A stretch of DNA of 48,895 bases, from NCBI GenBank assembly GCA_947447825.1, contig CANFLL010000024.1, forward strand, positions 1 to 48,895, in the 5' to 3' direction. Positions within the stretch are counted from its first letter, which is position 1, and every line of letters starts with the position of its first letter. A program made the translations under genes and the position numbers. The DNA is from Chitinophagaceae bacterium. GTDB lineage: Bacteria; Bacteroidota; Bacteroidia; Chitinophagales; Chitinophagaceae. Below the pieces are notes generated by a model. It made no database searches and was not told the DNA's origin. It saw only the letters and a program-made list of their open reading frames with translations. Positions 28,571 to 37,165 of the stretch are shown here, piece after piece.

Positions 28571-28890
28571 TAATTTGTACCAATTCATGTATATCTTTTT
28601 TCGGGGACACCCTAATTTGTGGCAATATATGAGTCCATCATTTCGGAGGGGCATTAAAGTGTACAAATTAATGTGTCTTTTTTTTCTGGGACTGACTAAT
28701 TTGCGCAAATTAGTGCACCCCAGTTTTTATGGAGACTATAATTTGTGTCAATTAACGTGTCCCCGAATTGGCTAGCCTCTCATTTGCACCAATTAACGTG
28801 TCCCAGTTTTTATGGTGCCTATAATTTGTACAAATTAAGGTGTCCCCAATTTTGGGGACTGACAAATTTGTACAAAATTGGGTATGTCCA
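28571..28890. repeat. 42-bp tandem array D (8 units, 2x21 period)
   Basis: The anchor TAATTTG (or variant) occurs at 28571, 28613, 28655, 28697, 28739, 28780, 28822 and 28864: steps of 42 bp with one of 41. Its best form is the 16-bp palindrome TAATTTGTACAAATTA, or TAATTTGCGCAAATTA. Half-way through the period lies a second motif, GTGTCCCC/AGTTTTTATGG, which also forms dyads (TCCCCAATTTTGGGGA). So there is one dyad about every 21 bp. The array lies in the 1420-bp gap between the His-rich gene and the heparinase-like gene. Confidence 0.88.
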
Positions 28891-28940
28891 AAACTTAGAG
28901 AGGAAGAATGGTATTGATTTTATTTTCTCCATAATCTCGC

Positions 28941-29020
28941 CGTCATTGCTAGGCACAATGCCGCAATCTTTAAAATAATGGAATTATGAAAAAGGTTGCT
29001 TCGTGCCTAGCAATGACGTG
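28941..29020. repeat. Palindromic element of the CGTCATTGC…GCACGAAGCAAT type
   Basis: Left arm CGTCATTGCTAGGCACAATG continues into CCGCAATCTT. Right arm AAGGTTGCTTCGTGCCTAGC continues into AATGACG. The arms pair over about 28 nt around a 21-nt loop. I recall very similar sequences as dispersed palindromes in many bacterial genomes. Confidence 0.7.
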
Positions 29021-29080
29021 GACTATTTACGGTTAGATATCTCCTTTCGTTACAATGACGTGGGTTTATACGTCCCTGAT

Positions 29081-29170
29081 TTGCCAACTTTTCAGAAGTT
29101 GGTAAATCTAAATATGGCAAGTCTCTGTCCGTTAGATTTGGCAACTTCCAAAAGTTACCAAATCATAGCC
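29081..29170. repeat. Twin inverted repeats (ATTTGGCAACTT…AAGTTGCCAAAT type)
   Basis: Two adjacent imperfect palindromes: GATTTGCCAACTTTTCAGAA leading into GTTGGTAAATC, then GATTTGGCAACTTCCAAAAG leading into TTACCAAATC. They are framed by further short inverted strings (ACAATGACGTGGG at about 29052 and CCCCACACGTCATT at about 29169), so the whole block is nested. Confidence 0.65.
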
Positions 29171-29339
29171 CCACACGTCATTCCCATTTTTTTCTGGTGT
29201 GCCAGATAATACATTCGCAATGACGGGTAGAATATGAAGAAGATTAAAGCGATTTCCAATTACAAACTGGTTCGACTAGTAGGAACAAGTGACCAGCTAT
29301 CGCTGAACATTTGCTCCAATGGAACCTACTAGCTTTATC

Positions 29340-29470
29340 TACAATCGATACCGATTGGTGTATATCCTTGCAAGTTTTACTCCCATCGAAACCGATTGGA
29401 GTATATTCTTGCAAGTTTTGCTCCCATCGACACCGATTGCTGAAAACCTAGCAAGTTTTGCTCTCAACGA
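29340..29470. repeat. About 41-bp tandem array E (3-4 units)
   Basis: The anchor ACCGATTG occurs at 29350, 29391 and 29432 (41-bp steps) and GCAAGTTTT at 29370, 29411 and 29451. A decayed fourth unit follows. Each unit holds the dyad ATCG-N4-CGAT (centres ATAC, AAAC, ACAC). The period is about twice 21. It lies about 100 nt past the stop of the heparinase-like gene. Confidence 0.85.
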
Positions 29471-29565
29471 AAAACTTCCTAAAACGCTGAGACATAACAT
29501 AAGCCTAGATAGTTAAAGGTTATGGTATCTGTGTTGAAATATGAATATTATTTATGATTTTTCGC

Positions 29566-32145
29566 TTACAAAGCAAACCCCTTCTCCCCTTCTTTTATTG
29601 ACAAATGTGTTCTGCCATCTGCAGTTGTGCTAAAGGTTATTTCTTGTTTTTCGCCATTACTCCATTTCACCGTCAACTTAGTGTGGCTATGGCTCCAAGA
29701 GGTTTTCGGAAGTTCATCGCCATTGCGGTATGGGTATAGCAACACCTTATAGTCAGGCGAAACTGCATCAGCAGGTATTACTAATTTCCGCACATTACTC
29801 TCTTTAGGCTTCGGCTCTTTGCTGCGCCATTCCTCTATGTTTACTGAGTTGGTAGCAACCGTATTATTCATATTCAACACTTTTATCAATAGCATCGGTT
29901 GTTTTTCAGGCACAGTTCCACTATACATAGCAGGCAATGAGTCTTTGTTCCAACCACTCTTTTGTTCTGGGTCATTTCCAGTAAGAATGATGTCCATTTC
30001 ATGGTCATTTATCTTGGTGATACTCACTATTTGTATATCATGTTCTAGCGTTAGTATCCAATCATAATGATGCACTTTATCATCTTTGGCAATATCATCA
30101 ACCACAATAGAGTATGGTTTTGTAGACCGAACCACTCCTGCTGTACGGAAAGCTTTCAATACCGGATAATTCACTTGTCTCAAAAAAGGTCGCACCGCAC
30201 CTGTTGGCAATATCCAATGCGGCGTTTCGCTGCGGGGAACATTCAGATAGGCATAAGGTAGTTTTAGGTAACTAAAATGATTCACCGTATTTGGTTCTAG
30301 TTCCCAATTGCCAGTCTTTGGCATTTCTACTTTTCCGGAACGCACGTCGGCAACAGTGTAATAGCCCTTCTTCCGTTCCTGTTCTTTATTGTTATAATCC
30401 CAAGCGTATTTGGCATCCCCAACGGCAAATGTGGCATAGGGTTCATCTTTAAAGTCCACCATCATGGCAGGGGAGTGTTCATCTTGCGAATGCTTGTCAA
30501 TCACAACAATGCTTTGCTTAAAATTATCGTACGCACGTCCTCCCTGAATCGGACTCCAAACCCTACCTGCACCCGCAACCATGATAGCGTTTCTATCAGC
30601 AGATGGATGTCCACCATTTGCCTGACGGGTATGTAGATTCAGCATTAAAGCATCTTTTGTCCAGCTACTTCTAGTCATCATCAGCGCACGCTCGCCACAA
30701 AAGAATGTATTACCGAGATTCAGTTTAGATGGATCATTATTATCCTTATCAAAGTCTCTTGCAAAGATGGCGAAGAACAACAACCCGTTGTAATAGCCGC
30801 CTTCACTTGGCTTATCAGGTATGTTACTATAGTCGTCTTTCACCAACTTATGGTATACCCAATCTATCTTTTCATCACTTGGAAACATATACTTCAATCC
30901 TAATAGATCACAGATAGTAAAGCCTGCACCCTTAGTGCGACTTCCTCCCAATAAATCATATTTTATAAATGCATCTTGAGTGGGAATAACGCTATGCGGC
31001 AAGAAGTTTCTGGCATAAGCCTGCAAATAGGGATGCCCAGAAATATCCTCAAAGCCATACATCTTAGTACGTTTTGCAAAGGTGATGATGCCATCCATAC
31101 CCAACTGATTCTTAGCTTCTCCTTCAAATGTAGCCCCCGATTGAAACCAACCGTAGGTCATCAAATTATGCCAGCCCCTGTACATTCCTTTCACTTTTAG
31201 ATCGTTAAAACCAGGCTCCCCCTCTATTGCCAACACTTCAAACAACCAATAACTAAAGGTAGCCCAGTTACTTCTGGATGCTTCTGCCGAATTGAATGTT
31301 CCATAGTTGTCGTGGCTCCAAGTGTTTTCGGCTAGTTCATCGTGCATGGCTTTCTTTTGTTCAGACGATAGCCAATTAAAGATAAAATCGTACGTAAATG
31401 CCAACTGAAACCTTCCAACAGGCTGGTCATTAGGCGTAGTAATATTCTTTGCTGCGCGAATAGAGTCCCGTTTAACAGCATCAATCTTTAAGGCAGTCAT
31501 AGCGGCTTTGGCCAACTTCTTTGCTCCTGCTTCATCATTCTCAACTAAACATCTAAAGGCTTCCAAAGAAAATGCGTCCCAATAAGCTTCTGGAAAAGAA
31601 GTAGCAGTTCCATTGGCCAATCCATCATAAATATCCCTTGCCAATGTATTGTGATTGTATGCCATTCCTTTCACTCTCGGAACGCTCAATCTAAATAACG
31701 GCACTCGCCCATGAAGTCCGCCAAATTCACCTTTCCAAACATCGGGTTTTGCATAATCTTTGGTATCATCATAATTGCCTTTCATCATCTCCGTCCAAGA
31801 CAATATATTCTTCCAGCAGGCTTGTCCACATTGTGTTTCCTTGAGGTTCTTTCTTATTTCTGGCAAATCATCCGGTCCAAAATAGATACGTGGATGTATT
31901 CCCGGAGCAGACACTTGGTTTACCTTCCGCACACCATCATAATTAAAGGTAACCGGGCGGCAACCAAAGTCTTTAGGGTTTCCTGCACCCCAAAGCAGTA
32001 CGCCGGGCTTACCATTCTCATCTTTATAATTACTGTAAGAATCACACGGTTTATCCGCAAAAGGAGATTGATTATTTACATATTGCGCTTCAATTGAAGC
32101 ACCAAACAAAAGAAAGGAACTAGCTAGCAAAACAGAGTTCATCAT
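29566..32145 (-). CDS. Secreted heparinase II/III-like polysaccharide lyase
   Basis: 859 aa. Signal peptide about 1-20 (…GASIEAQ). An N-terminal linker with HPRIYFGPDDLPEIRKNL is followed by an alpha/alpha toroid (about 90-480: RFQLAFTYDFIFNWLSSEQ, NYGTFNSAEASRSNWATFSYW, SGATFEGEAKNQLGMDG). The beta-sandwich domain of heparinase II/III type (about 500-830) has GERALMMTRSSWTKDALMLN and NGGHPSADRNAIMVAGAGR. Known members eliminate uronic-acid-containing polysaccharides. Candidate catalytic residues include the Tyr/Arg/His cluster in these motifs, but I cannot assign them. Same operon direction as the esterases upstream (117 bp). No T9SS tail, so probably periplasmic. Substrate unknown; acetylated uronate glycan fits the neighbours. 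Confidence 0.75.
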   Translation of the reverse strand: MMNSVLLASSFLLFGASIEAQYVNNQSPFADKPCDSYSNYKDENGKPGVLLWGAGNPKDFGCRPVTFNYDGVRKVNQVSAPGIHPRIYFGPDDLPEIRKNLKETQCGQACWKNILSWTEMMKGNYDDTKDYAKPDVWKGEFGGLHGRVPLFRLSVPRVKGMAYNHNTLARDIYDGLANGTATSFPEAYWDAFSLEAFRCLVENDEAGAKKLAKAAMTALKIDAVKRDSIRAAKNITTPNDQPVGRFQLAFTYDFIFNWLSSEQKKAMHDELAENTWSHDNYGTFNSAEASRSNWATFSYWLFEVLAIEGEPGFNDLKVKGMYRGWHNLMTYGWFQSGATFEGEAKNQLGMDGIITFAKRTKMYGFEDISGHPYLQAYARNFLPHSVIPTQDAFIKYDLLGGSRTKGAGFTICDLLGLKYMFPSDEKIDWVYHKLVKDDYSNIPDKPSEGGYYNGLLFFAIFARDFDKDNNDPSKLNLGNTFFCGERALMMTRSSWTKDALMLNLHTRQANGGHPSADRNAIMVAGAGRVWSPIQGGRAYDNFKQSIVVIDKHSQDEHSPAMMVDFKDEPYATFAVGDAKYAWDYNNKEQERKKGYYTVADVRSGKVEMPKTGNWELEPNTVNHFSYLKLPYAYLNVPRSETPHWILPTGAVRPFLRQVNYPVLKAFRTAGVVRSTKPYSIVVDDIAKDDKVHHYDWILTLEHDIQIVSITKINDHEMDIILTGNDPEQKSGWNKDSLPAMYSGTVPEKQPMLLIKVLNMNNTVATNSVNIEEWRSKEPKPKESNVRKLVIPADAVSPDYKVLLYPYRNGDELPKTSWSHSHTKLTVKWSNGEKQEITFSTTADGRTHLSIKEGEKGFAL

Positions 32146-32262
32146 GTGTAAGCACCATTAATTTTTAAAAAAGTAACGTATTGAGCTTTTGAGTTTAAAA
32201 AGGTTTATTGATGAATTGACCATTTACTATTCCAGAGGTTGCAACGAAAAGATTAAAACCCT

Positions 32263-33285
32263 TTATTTCTTTTGCCAGCTAGGCACAGAAGAAACTCTCA
32301 GAGTAGGTTCACCTTTCAGATAGCCTAGATTGGTTAGATATTTATCTGCTTCTGTAATGGCAGCCACTACTTGCGCCTCGGTAGCTGTGTATTTAGGCAC
32401 AACAAAAGCATGACGTGTTTTGGGCAATAGGATTATTTTACAATCATTTCCAGCCTTATTCATTGCATTTGTAAAACGAACAGATTGCTCGCTTGGAATC
32501 ACTTTGTCATCCAATCCGTGTAATATTAAACAATGGGGCTGACCTTTTTTTACATAACTGATGGGCGAAAAGCTTCTGGCTAGTTGCCATTGTTCGGGCG
32601 TAATGGAGGCAGAATCCAGTGTTTTAGTATTTTGAATGGTATTGCTAAAGATATTTTTTACTAATGGATAAACCGTCATATCCACACAAGGATTGTACAG
32701 AACCATGGCATTGGGTTTTGCGCTGATGTTTAAATTATCTGCTACATCATCAAAACCATCAATAGTTCCTAATGCCGCAGCTAGATGCCCGCCGGCAGAA
32801 TCTCCTAAAACAATTATTTTATCAGGATCAATGTTCAACTCTTTTGCATGCAACCGAATAAATCGTATGGCCGATTTACAATCTTCCAAACATTCGGCTA
32901 TGCCCGTTCCGCCATACTTCACTAACCTATATTCTATGCTAAAACCCACAGCATTGCGCAGCGCAAAGTAATTGGCATGAGGAAAAAAAGTATTTGCAGT
33001 ACCACTAGTCCATCCGCCACCATGAATCCAGATAATAGCTGGATATTTTTTTCCGGGTTTTGCATCGACAGGTTTTGAATAATAGATTTTAAGAAGGGTA
33101 TCTTTTGTTGCTTTATAAACCATCTCCTGCATGGGCGGTGTTTCCTCCAATAATGTCTTTAGGGTAACGGTGTCCGTTCCTTTTACTAGCAATGGAGTTC
33201 TTATTGCACTAGCATTTTGTGTGTTAAAAGCACATAAAACCACGACGAAACTAGAAATGAGTAAAGCACCAAAAAGTCTTTTCAT
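32263..33285 (-). CDS. Secreted HSL-like alpha/beta-hydrolase (carbohydrate esterase)
   Basis: 340 aa. Signal peptide about 1-27. Hormone-sensitive-lipase/BD-FAE-like core: oxyanion motif HGGGW at 88-92, nucleophile Ser163 in VLGDSAGGH, acid Asp259 or 260 in LHGLDDKVIP, His292 in PKTRHAFVVP. Close relatives in glycan loci are acetyl- or feruloyl-esterases on hemicellulose or pectin. Located 183 bp downstream of the 540-aa esterase; that gap is filled by a long inverted-repeat element. Assignment to the superfamily is firm, substrate is inference. Confidence 0.85.
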   Translation of the reverse strand: MKRLFGALLISSFVVVLCAFNTQNASAIRTPLLVKGTDTVTLKTLLEETPPMQEMVYKATKDTLLKIYYSKPVDAKPGKKYPAIIWIHGGGWTSGTANTFFPHANYFALRNAVGFSIEYRLVKYGGTGIAECLEDCKSAIRFIRLHAKELNIDPDKIIVLGDSAGGHLAAALGTIDGFDDVADNLNISAKPNAMVLYNPCVDMTVYPLVKNIFSNTIQNTKTLDSASITPEQWQLARSFSPISYVKKGQPHCLILHGLDDKVIPSEQSVRFTNAMNKAGNDCKIILLPKTRHAFVVPKYTATEAQVVAAITEADKYLTNLGYLKGEPTLRVSSVPSWQKK

Positions 33286-33316
33286 ATCAAAAGATTATTG
33301 TAACAGTTCAGGGGTA

Positions 33317-33447
33317 ATTTACCACGGAGTACACAAGGAAAAAACCAAGGACACTGATGCTTAGAGTCACCAATGGTAGTTCCAAAGAAATAACACCTCA
33401 CAATACTTGTGTTCTTGGTGAATACCTTAGTGCGCCTTGTGGTTAAA
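33317..33447. repeat. Long inverted-repeat intergenic element, copy 3
   Basis: Left arm TTTACCACGGAGTACACAAG, right arm TTGTGTTCTTGGTGAATACC then TTAGTGCGCCTTGTGGTTAA. Close to copy 4 in sequence (both contain ATGGTAGTTC in the loop and the same right arm). Lies 32 nt from the start at 33285 and 22 nt from the stop at 33469. Confidence 0.8.
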
Positions 33448-33468
33448 TGCCCCTTAATAAGTCACCGA

Positions 33469-35091
33469 TTATTTATAAATCAAAAAGCTACGTTCTACAA
33501 AAGGTGCAGTTTGCACTTCGGGGCTAACACTCCTCCCCCATTGATACGCCACAACTGTAACTTTTACGGGAAACTTTGATGACGGAGGAATGGAAGTAAA
33601 TACCAACTGATTGCCCTCTACACTCGCTGGCCCACTCTTTACAAAAAAAGAAACGGGCATTCCCGATGAAGCTGTTGCCTTTAGGGAAAGCTTTTTAGTA
33701 GTTACTGGCACATCCTTTATTTCAGTAAAATCTATCGTTTGCTTCTCTCCTTTTTCATTAGCAGTAACAACCAATTGTCCTGGTTCTATGCAAGTACGGT
33801 ATTCATTATTACCCTCCGTTTTAACGATAAAATAAGTAGAACCTGCCTTATAACTTCTCTCCGGACTAAGCTTGAAAGTATTGCCAGTAATATGCTTGGC
33901 ATTACCGCAAAGCAATATTACATTGGGCGTATTATTACTATGCCCTAATGGCGTTCCAGCAAACTTGAACGTATCTGGTATTGCCGACCAGAAGACTGGA
34001 TTTAAGGTAAAAGTTAGTCCATCGGCACCAGTAGTAAACGGTATTGGCCAAACAATCCCTCTATTAAAACCCGCTATGGTACCATCATTATTGACGAAAC
34101 CAGCTATTTGTGGCTTTCTTTTAAAATCTGCCGTAGCAAGTGTAATCGCATCCGCCGCTTGCTGTTTTGTAAAATACCAAGGGTAGTTTTTTTCATCGCC
34201 CACCGCATCTTTATACATTTTAGGTTGCATGAGTTTGCCGCCCGGCAATGGCAAACCTGCCACCCACCCTTTATTCAAATCAACGGGTATCAATGTAGTA
34301 TCATTACCCTTAACCAGCCTTGCTTTTACCGCAGCATCTATGTAATCTGCCACCAGTTTTGTCAACTCTTCGCTACATTCAAAATGCCCAGTATTGGGCG
34401 AAAAGAAATAAGATAGTGGTTGCTGCTTTCCTTTCCTATCATTCAAAATACCTTGGTAATTTTTAATGGTATCAAAAGGGTGAATTAGATCTTCCTTGTG
34501 TTGCGACCATTCAAAATATTCGCCAGCATTGCACATTACAGGTACACCCGTATTGTTCGCAAACCCTGGTCCCCCTTTCATTTTAAAAGCAGCTAAAAGT
34601 CTATTGGCATTGTTGCTAACCAATTCTCCAACCAAGTTATTAGTGCCAGAGTGTCCAATACTTATCCATGGCACTCTTGCCAACTCGGTATATCCAGAAA
34701 TAGCAGCTAGCGTATCCAGAATGGTTTGGATGTTTTTACCGTTTACCTGCTTTGCCTTTTCTTTTATGTCAATAAAAAAGCCGGGGCAAGACCACAATAT
34801 GGCAATATCATTTTCCCTACATGTTTTCCTTATCAATGGATGCTCATCTAGCCATTGCTCCAATACGTTTTGGCTGCTGATAATTACCGCTTTTACACGC
34901 TTGCATTGAGAAGGAATCCACAAATAGTTGGTACTGCTTTTTTCCTTTCCATTGGGTTGCAGAAATGGCAATGCCACGCTAAACTGATATTCGTTTTCGG
35001 GGGTATGCCATACAGGTTGCTTTCCTTGTGCCGAAGACTGAAATGCCCAAAACAATAGGGCAATGGGAAGGAGTATATTTTTCAGATTCAT
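33469..35091 (-). CDS. Secreted esterase-like alpha/beta-hydrolase with C-terminal Ig domain
   Basis: 540 aa. Signal peptide ends SSAQ (22). The alpha/beta-hydrolase domain (about 50-260) has YLWIPSQCKRVKAVIISSQN, nucleophile elbow WISIGHSGTNN (Ser148), a Glu at about 191 in NAGEYFEW as possible acid, and His236 in SPNTGHFECSEE. A middle domain with NKGWVAGLPLPGG and YPWYFTKQQAADAI is followed by an Ig-like C-terminus (LSLKATASSGMPVSFFVKSG). The same module order occurs inside the 1439-aa T9SS protein at 18784, so this is the compact form. I do not know a named carbohydrate-esterase family for it. It starts 15 bp after the stop of the GH43/CBM gene, so they are surely co-transcribed. Confidence 0.8.
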   Translation of the reverse strand: MNLKNILLPIALLFWAFQSSAQGKQPVWHTPENEYQFSVALPFLQPNGKEKSSTNYLWIPSQCKRVKAVIISSQNVLEQWLDEHPLIRKTCRENDIAILWSCPGFFIDIKEKAKQVNGKNIQTILDTLAAISGYTELARVPWISIGHSGTNNLVGELVSNNANRLLAAFKMKGGPGFANNTGVPVMCNAGEYFEWSQHKEDLIHPFDTIKNYQGILNDRKGKQQPLSYFFSPNTGHFECSEELTKLVADYIDAAVKARLVKGNDTTLIPVDLNKGWVAGLPLPGGKLMQPKMYKDAVGDEKNYPWYFTKQQAADAITLATADFKRKPQIAGFVNNDGTIAGFNRGIVWPIPFTTGADGLTFTLNPVFWSAIPDTFKFAGTPLGHSNNTPNVILLCGNAKHITGNTFKLSPERSYKAGSTYFIVKTEGNNEYRTCIEPGQLVVTANEKGEKQTIDFTEIKDVPVTTKKLSLKATASSGMPVSFFVKSGPASVEGNQLVFTSIPPSSKFPVKVTVVAYQWGRSVSPEVQTAPFVERSFLIYK

Positions 35092-35106
35092 ATCTATTCT
35101 TAAAAA

Positions 35107-36819
35107 TTATTGTTTGTGAATGCTTATTATTTTACCAGATTTAACTACCCCTGCCTCGTTGAATGCATCAACCGTAAACCAATAATTAACCCCTTTTATC
35201 AATGATCGGATGGTTGCTTCTGTTTTATCGTAAACAATATAGTTGAGGTATAATTTATTTGTAGCAATGCCATAACGGATGTTATATCCCGTAGCGCCTG
35301 CCACTTTTTTCCAAGAAAGCTTTACTATCCTTCCATCATTATCGTCTCTTTTTGCTTCAAAATCAGTCACTCCTTCAGTCTTAATTCCAGTTCCTTTTCC
35401 AAATATTCTTAATCCAGAAATGGCAAACTTTCCATCGGGTGTATTTACATTTAGTAACCTAATGTATCGAGCCTTAATCGGTTTTGCCAATTCAAAATAA
35501 GGATGTGGAAGGTCTTCAATACTGTTTGATTTATCTATAACCGTCTTCCAAGTCTTGTTGTCATCACTAGATTCAATCAAATATTGATACCCTTTTTGCT
35601 CCGTTGGTCTCCCCAAAGTCTTAGTTTCAACATCGGCAAAGTTTATTTGTATGGCATTGATGGTTGGCTTTCCTTGTAAATCAACCGTTATAAATTCACC
35701 TTTATCTCCTGTCTTTGCACTCCACCAATCTCTTATTTCTTCGTTAACTGCATACTCAGGCTTCGTCTTTGCAGCATCCAAAGTAGAGGAAACGATAACT
35801 GGCTTATTGTAAGAAAGTAGCATCCATCCCTTAAAATAGCTTTCTGGATTAGCTTCTTTTTTAGTTGGGAAGGAATAAGGATAATCGCCAAAACCAGTGT
35901 AAGCACGCATGGTTCCATCCACATCAAAAACCGTTGGAAACAAGCCAAGCTTTCTTTCGAACATGTGCTTTTTACTGATGGTCATGGTGGCAATATGCCA
36001 ATAGTTTCCAAACTTATCCTGAAATGTTCCGCTGTGTCCTGCACCCGCAATGAAGCCTTGCGGTTTGTAAGAAAAAGGATTGGCAGATTGAAACTTATAC
36101 GGCCCCAAGGGATTATCCGCCACATAAACTGCATCACAATAACTCTTAACTTCTGTTCCAGGGGCAGCATATTGTAAGTAATACTTACCGTTGTGCTTCG
36201 TCATCCAAGAGCCTTCAATCCAAGGATTTACATTCTTTGTGTTATCATCTCCTCCCATTTCAAATCCATTATTTTCTTTGTTTGGATAGATAAGAGGCAC
36301 GGAAGTTCCTTTATAATGAAACCGATTTAACCTATCCAATTCCACCGCTCTAGTCGGGGTTTTATTAGAGCAGCCATAATATAAGTACAACTTTTTATCC
36401 GTATCCAAAAACAAACAAGGATCGGTTACACTGCTGTCTATCTCCCCAACATGTTCCCAATTGCCTTTAATAGGGTCGGTAGTTTGATAAATTTTCTTTC
36501 CACCCGAAGCCAGAAAGTACAATGCATTATCTATTGCCACAACGGTGGGCGCATAATCTTCCCAAGGCAAAGTTTTATTGGTGATAAACTGCCATCCTTT
36601 CAAATCGTCCGAAACCCAATAACCGCCAGATTTAGAAGCAAACAAAAAGTATTTATCCTGAAATAAAACAATCATGGGGTCGGCAGCTTCCCTACGTGAT
36701 GGCGTATCTGGACGAAAGCGATAACTTAGGTTCATCGGGTTGCAAAACGTGGTTTGGGCAGATAGTTTTGCGCCAATAAGCAAGCAAACCACCATTAACA
36801 GCAAGAAATATTTTTTCAT
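35107..36819 (-). CDS. Secreted GH43-like hydrolase with F5/8-type CBM and FN3
   Basis: 570 aa. Signal peptide ends LSAQ (22). Five-bladed propeller (25-330) with triad Asp47 (REAADPMIV), Asp133 (SVTDPCLFLD) and Glu202 (WIEGSWMTKHNGKYYL). Then a discoidin/F5-8-type binding domain (about 350-480: ITVDLQGKPTINAIQINFAD, ARYIRLLNVNTPDGKFAISG), and a final FN3 domain (about 485-570: VKLSWKKVAGATGYNIRYG). This domain set is known for Bacteroidota GH43 enzymes on arabinan or galactan side chains. It opens a tight two-gene unit with the 540-aa esterase (15 bp). Upstream lies a gap filled by two repeat arrays. Confidence 0.85.
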   Translation of the reverse strand: MKKYFLLLMVVCLLIGAKLSAQTTFCNPMNLSYRFRPDTPSRREAADPMIVLFQDKYFLFASKSGGYWVSDDLKGWQFITNKTLPWEDYAPTVVAIDNALYFLASGGKKIYQTTDPIKGNWEHVGEIDSSVTDPCLFLDTDKKLYLYYGCSNKTPTRAVELDRLNRFHYKGTSVPLIYPNKENNGFEMGGDDNTKNVNPWIEGSWMTKHNGKYYLQYAAPGTEVKSYCDAVYVADNPLGPYKFQSANPFSYKPQGFIAGAGHSGTFQDKFGNYWHIATMTISKKHMFERKLGLFPTVFDVDGTMRAYTGFGDYPYSFPTKKEANPESYFKGWMLLSYNKPVIVSSTLDAAKTKPEYAVNEEIRDWWSAKTGDKGEFITVDLQGKPTINAIQINFADVETKTLGRPTEQKGYQYLIESSDDNKTWKTVIDKSNSIEDLPHPYFELAKPIKARYIRLLNVNTPDGKFAISGLRIFGKGTGIKTEGVTDFEAKRDDNDGRIVKLSWKKVAGATGYNIRYGIATNKLYLNYIVYDKTEATIRSLIKGVNYWFTVDAFNEAGVVKSGKIISIHKQ

Positions 36820-36873
36820 ATTGATGATTAAAAAAGCTTTATCCTAGGTTTTAATTGCTGCTACCAAGACCTT

Positions 36874-37062
36874 TTTTGTCGCATTCGAGGTAAGTTTTAC
36901 CGCATCCGAGGCATGTTTTGTCGTATCCGAGGTATCTTTTGTCGCATCCGAGACATGTTTTATCGCATCCGAGGTATCTTTTACCACATCCGAGGTATCT
37001 TTTATCGCATCCGAGGTATGTTTTATCGCATCCGAGACATGTTTTGTCGAATCCGAGGTATC
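36874..37062. repeat. 21-bp tandem array F (9 units)
   Basis: Nine exact 21-bp units, no indels. Core TTTTATCGCATCCGAGGTAT, alternating with a GAGACATG variant. Each unit has the dyad TCG-N4-CGA around CATC/TATC/CATT. It begins 55 nt upstream of the GH43 start at 36819. The open frame through it gives a 7-residue repeat (YRIRGIF-like), which I regard as a by-product. Confidence 0.93.
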
Positions 37063-37102
37063 GGAAATGAGACTGTAACCCTCATAATTCTATAAACCTA
37101 TT

Positions 37103-37165
37103 GACTTACAACTTTCGACTTTCAACTCTTGACTTTCAACTCTTGACTTTCGACTTACCACTTAT
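37103..37165. repeat. 7-bp tandem repeat array (9 units)
   Basis: Heptads GACTTAC, AACTTTC, GACTTTC, AACTCTT, GACTTTC, AACTCTT, GACTTTC, GACTTAC, CACTTAT in perfect register. The last unit overlaps the TAA stop of the sialate-type esterase gene (37164-37162). It lies 40 bp from array F. Confidence 0.85.

Noticed and set aside
28571-28890. CRISPR array
   Set aside because: Units are contiguous and similar over their whole length; there are no unique spacers and no cas genes. The same holds for the other arrays.
36913-37095. Open frame coding a 7-residue repeat (YRIRGIF-like)
   Set aside because: It is just the translation of the 21-bp array F (21 = 3x7); no start context, and other arrays give different, unrelated heptads in arbitrary frames.
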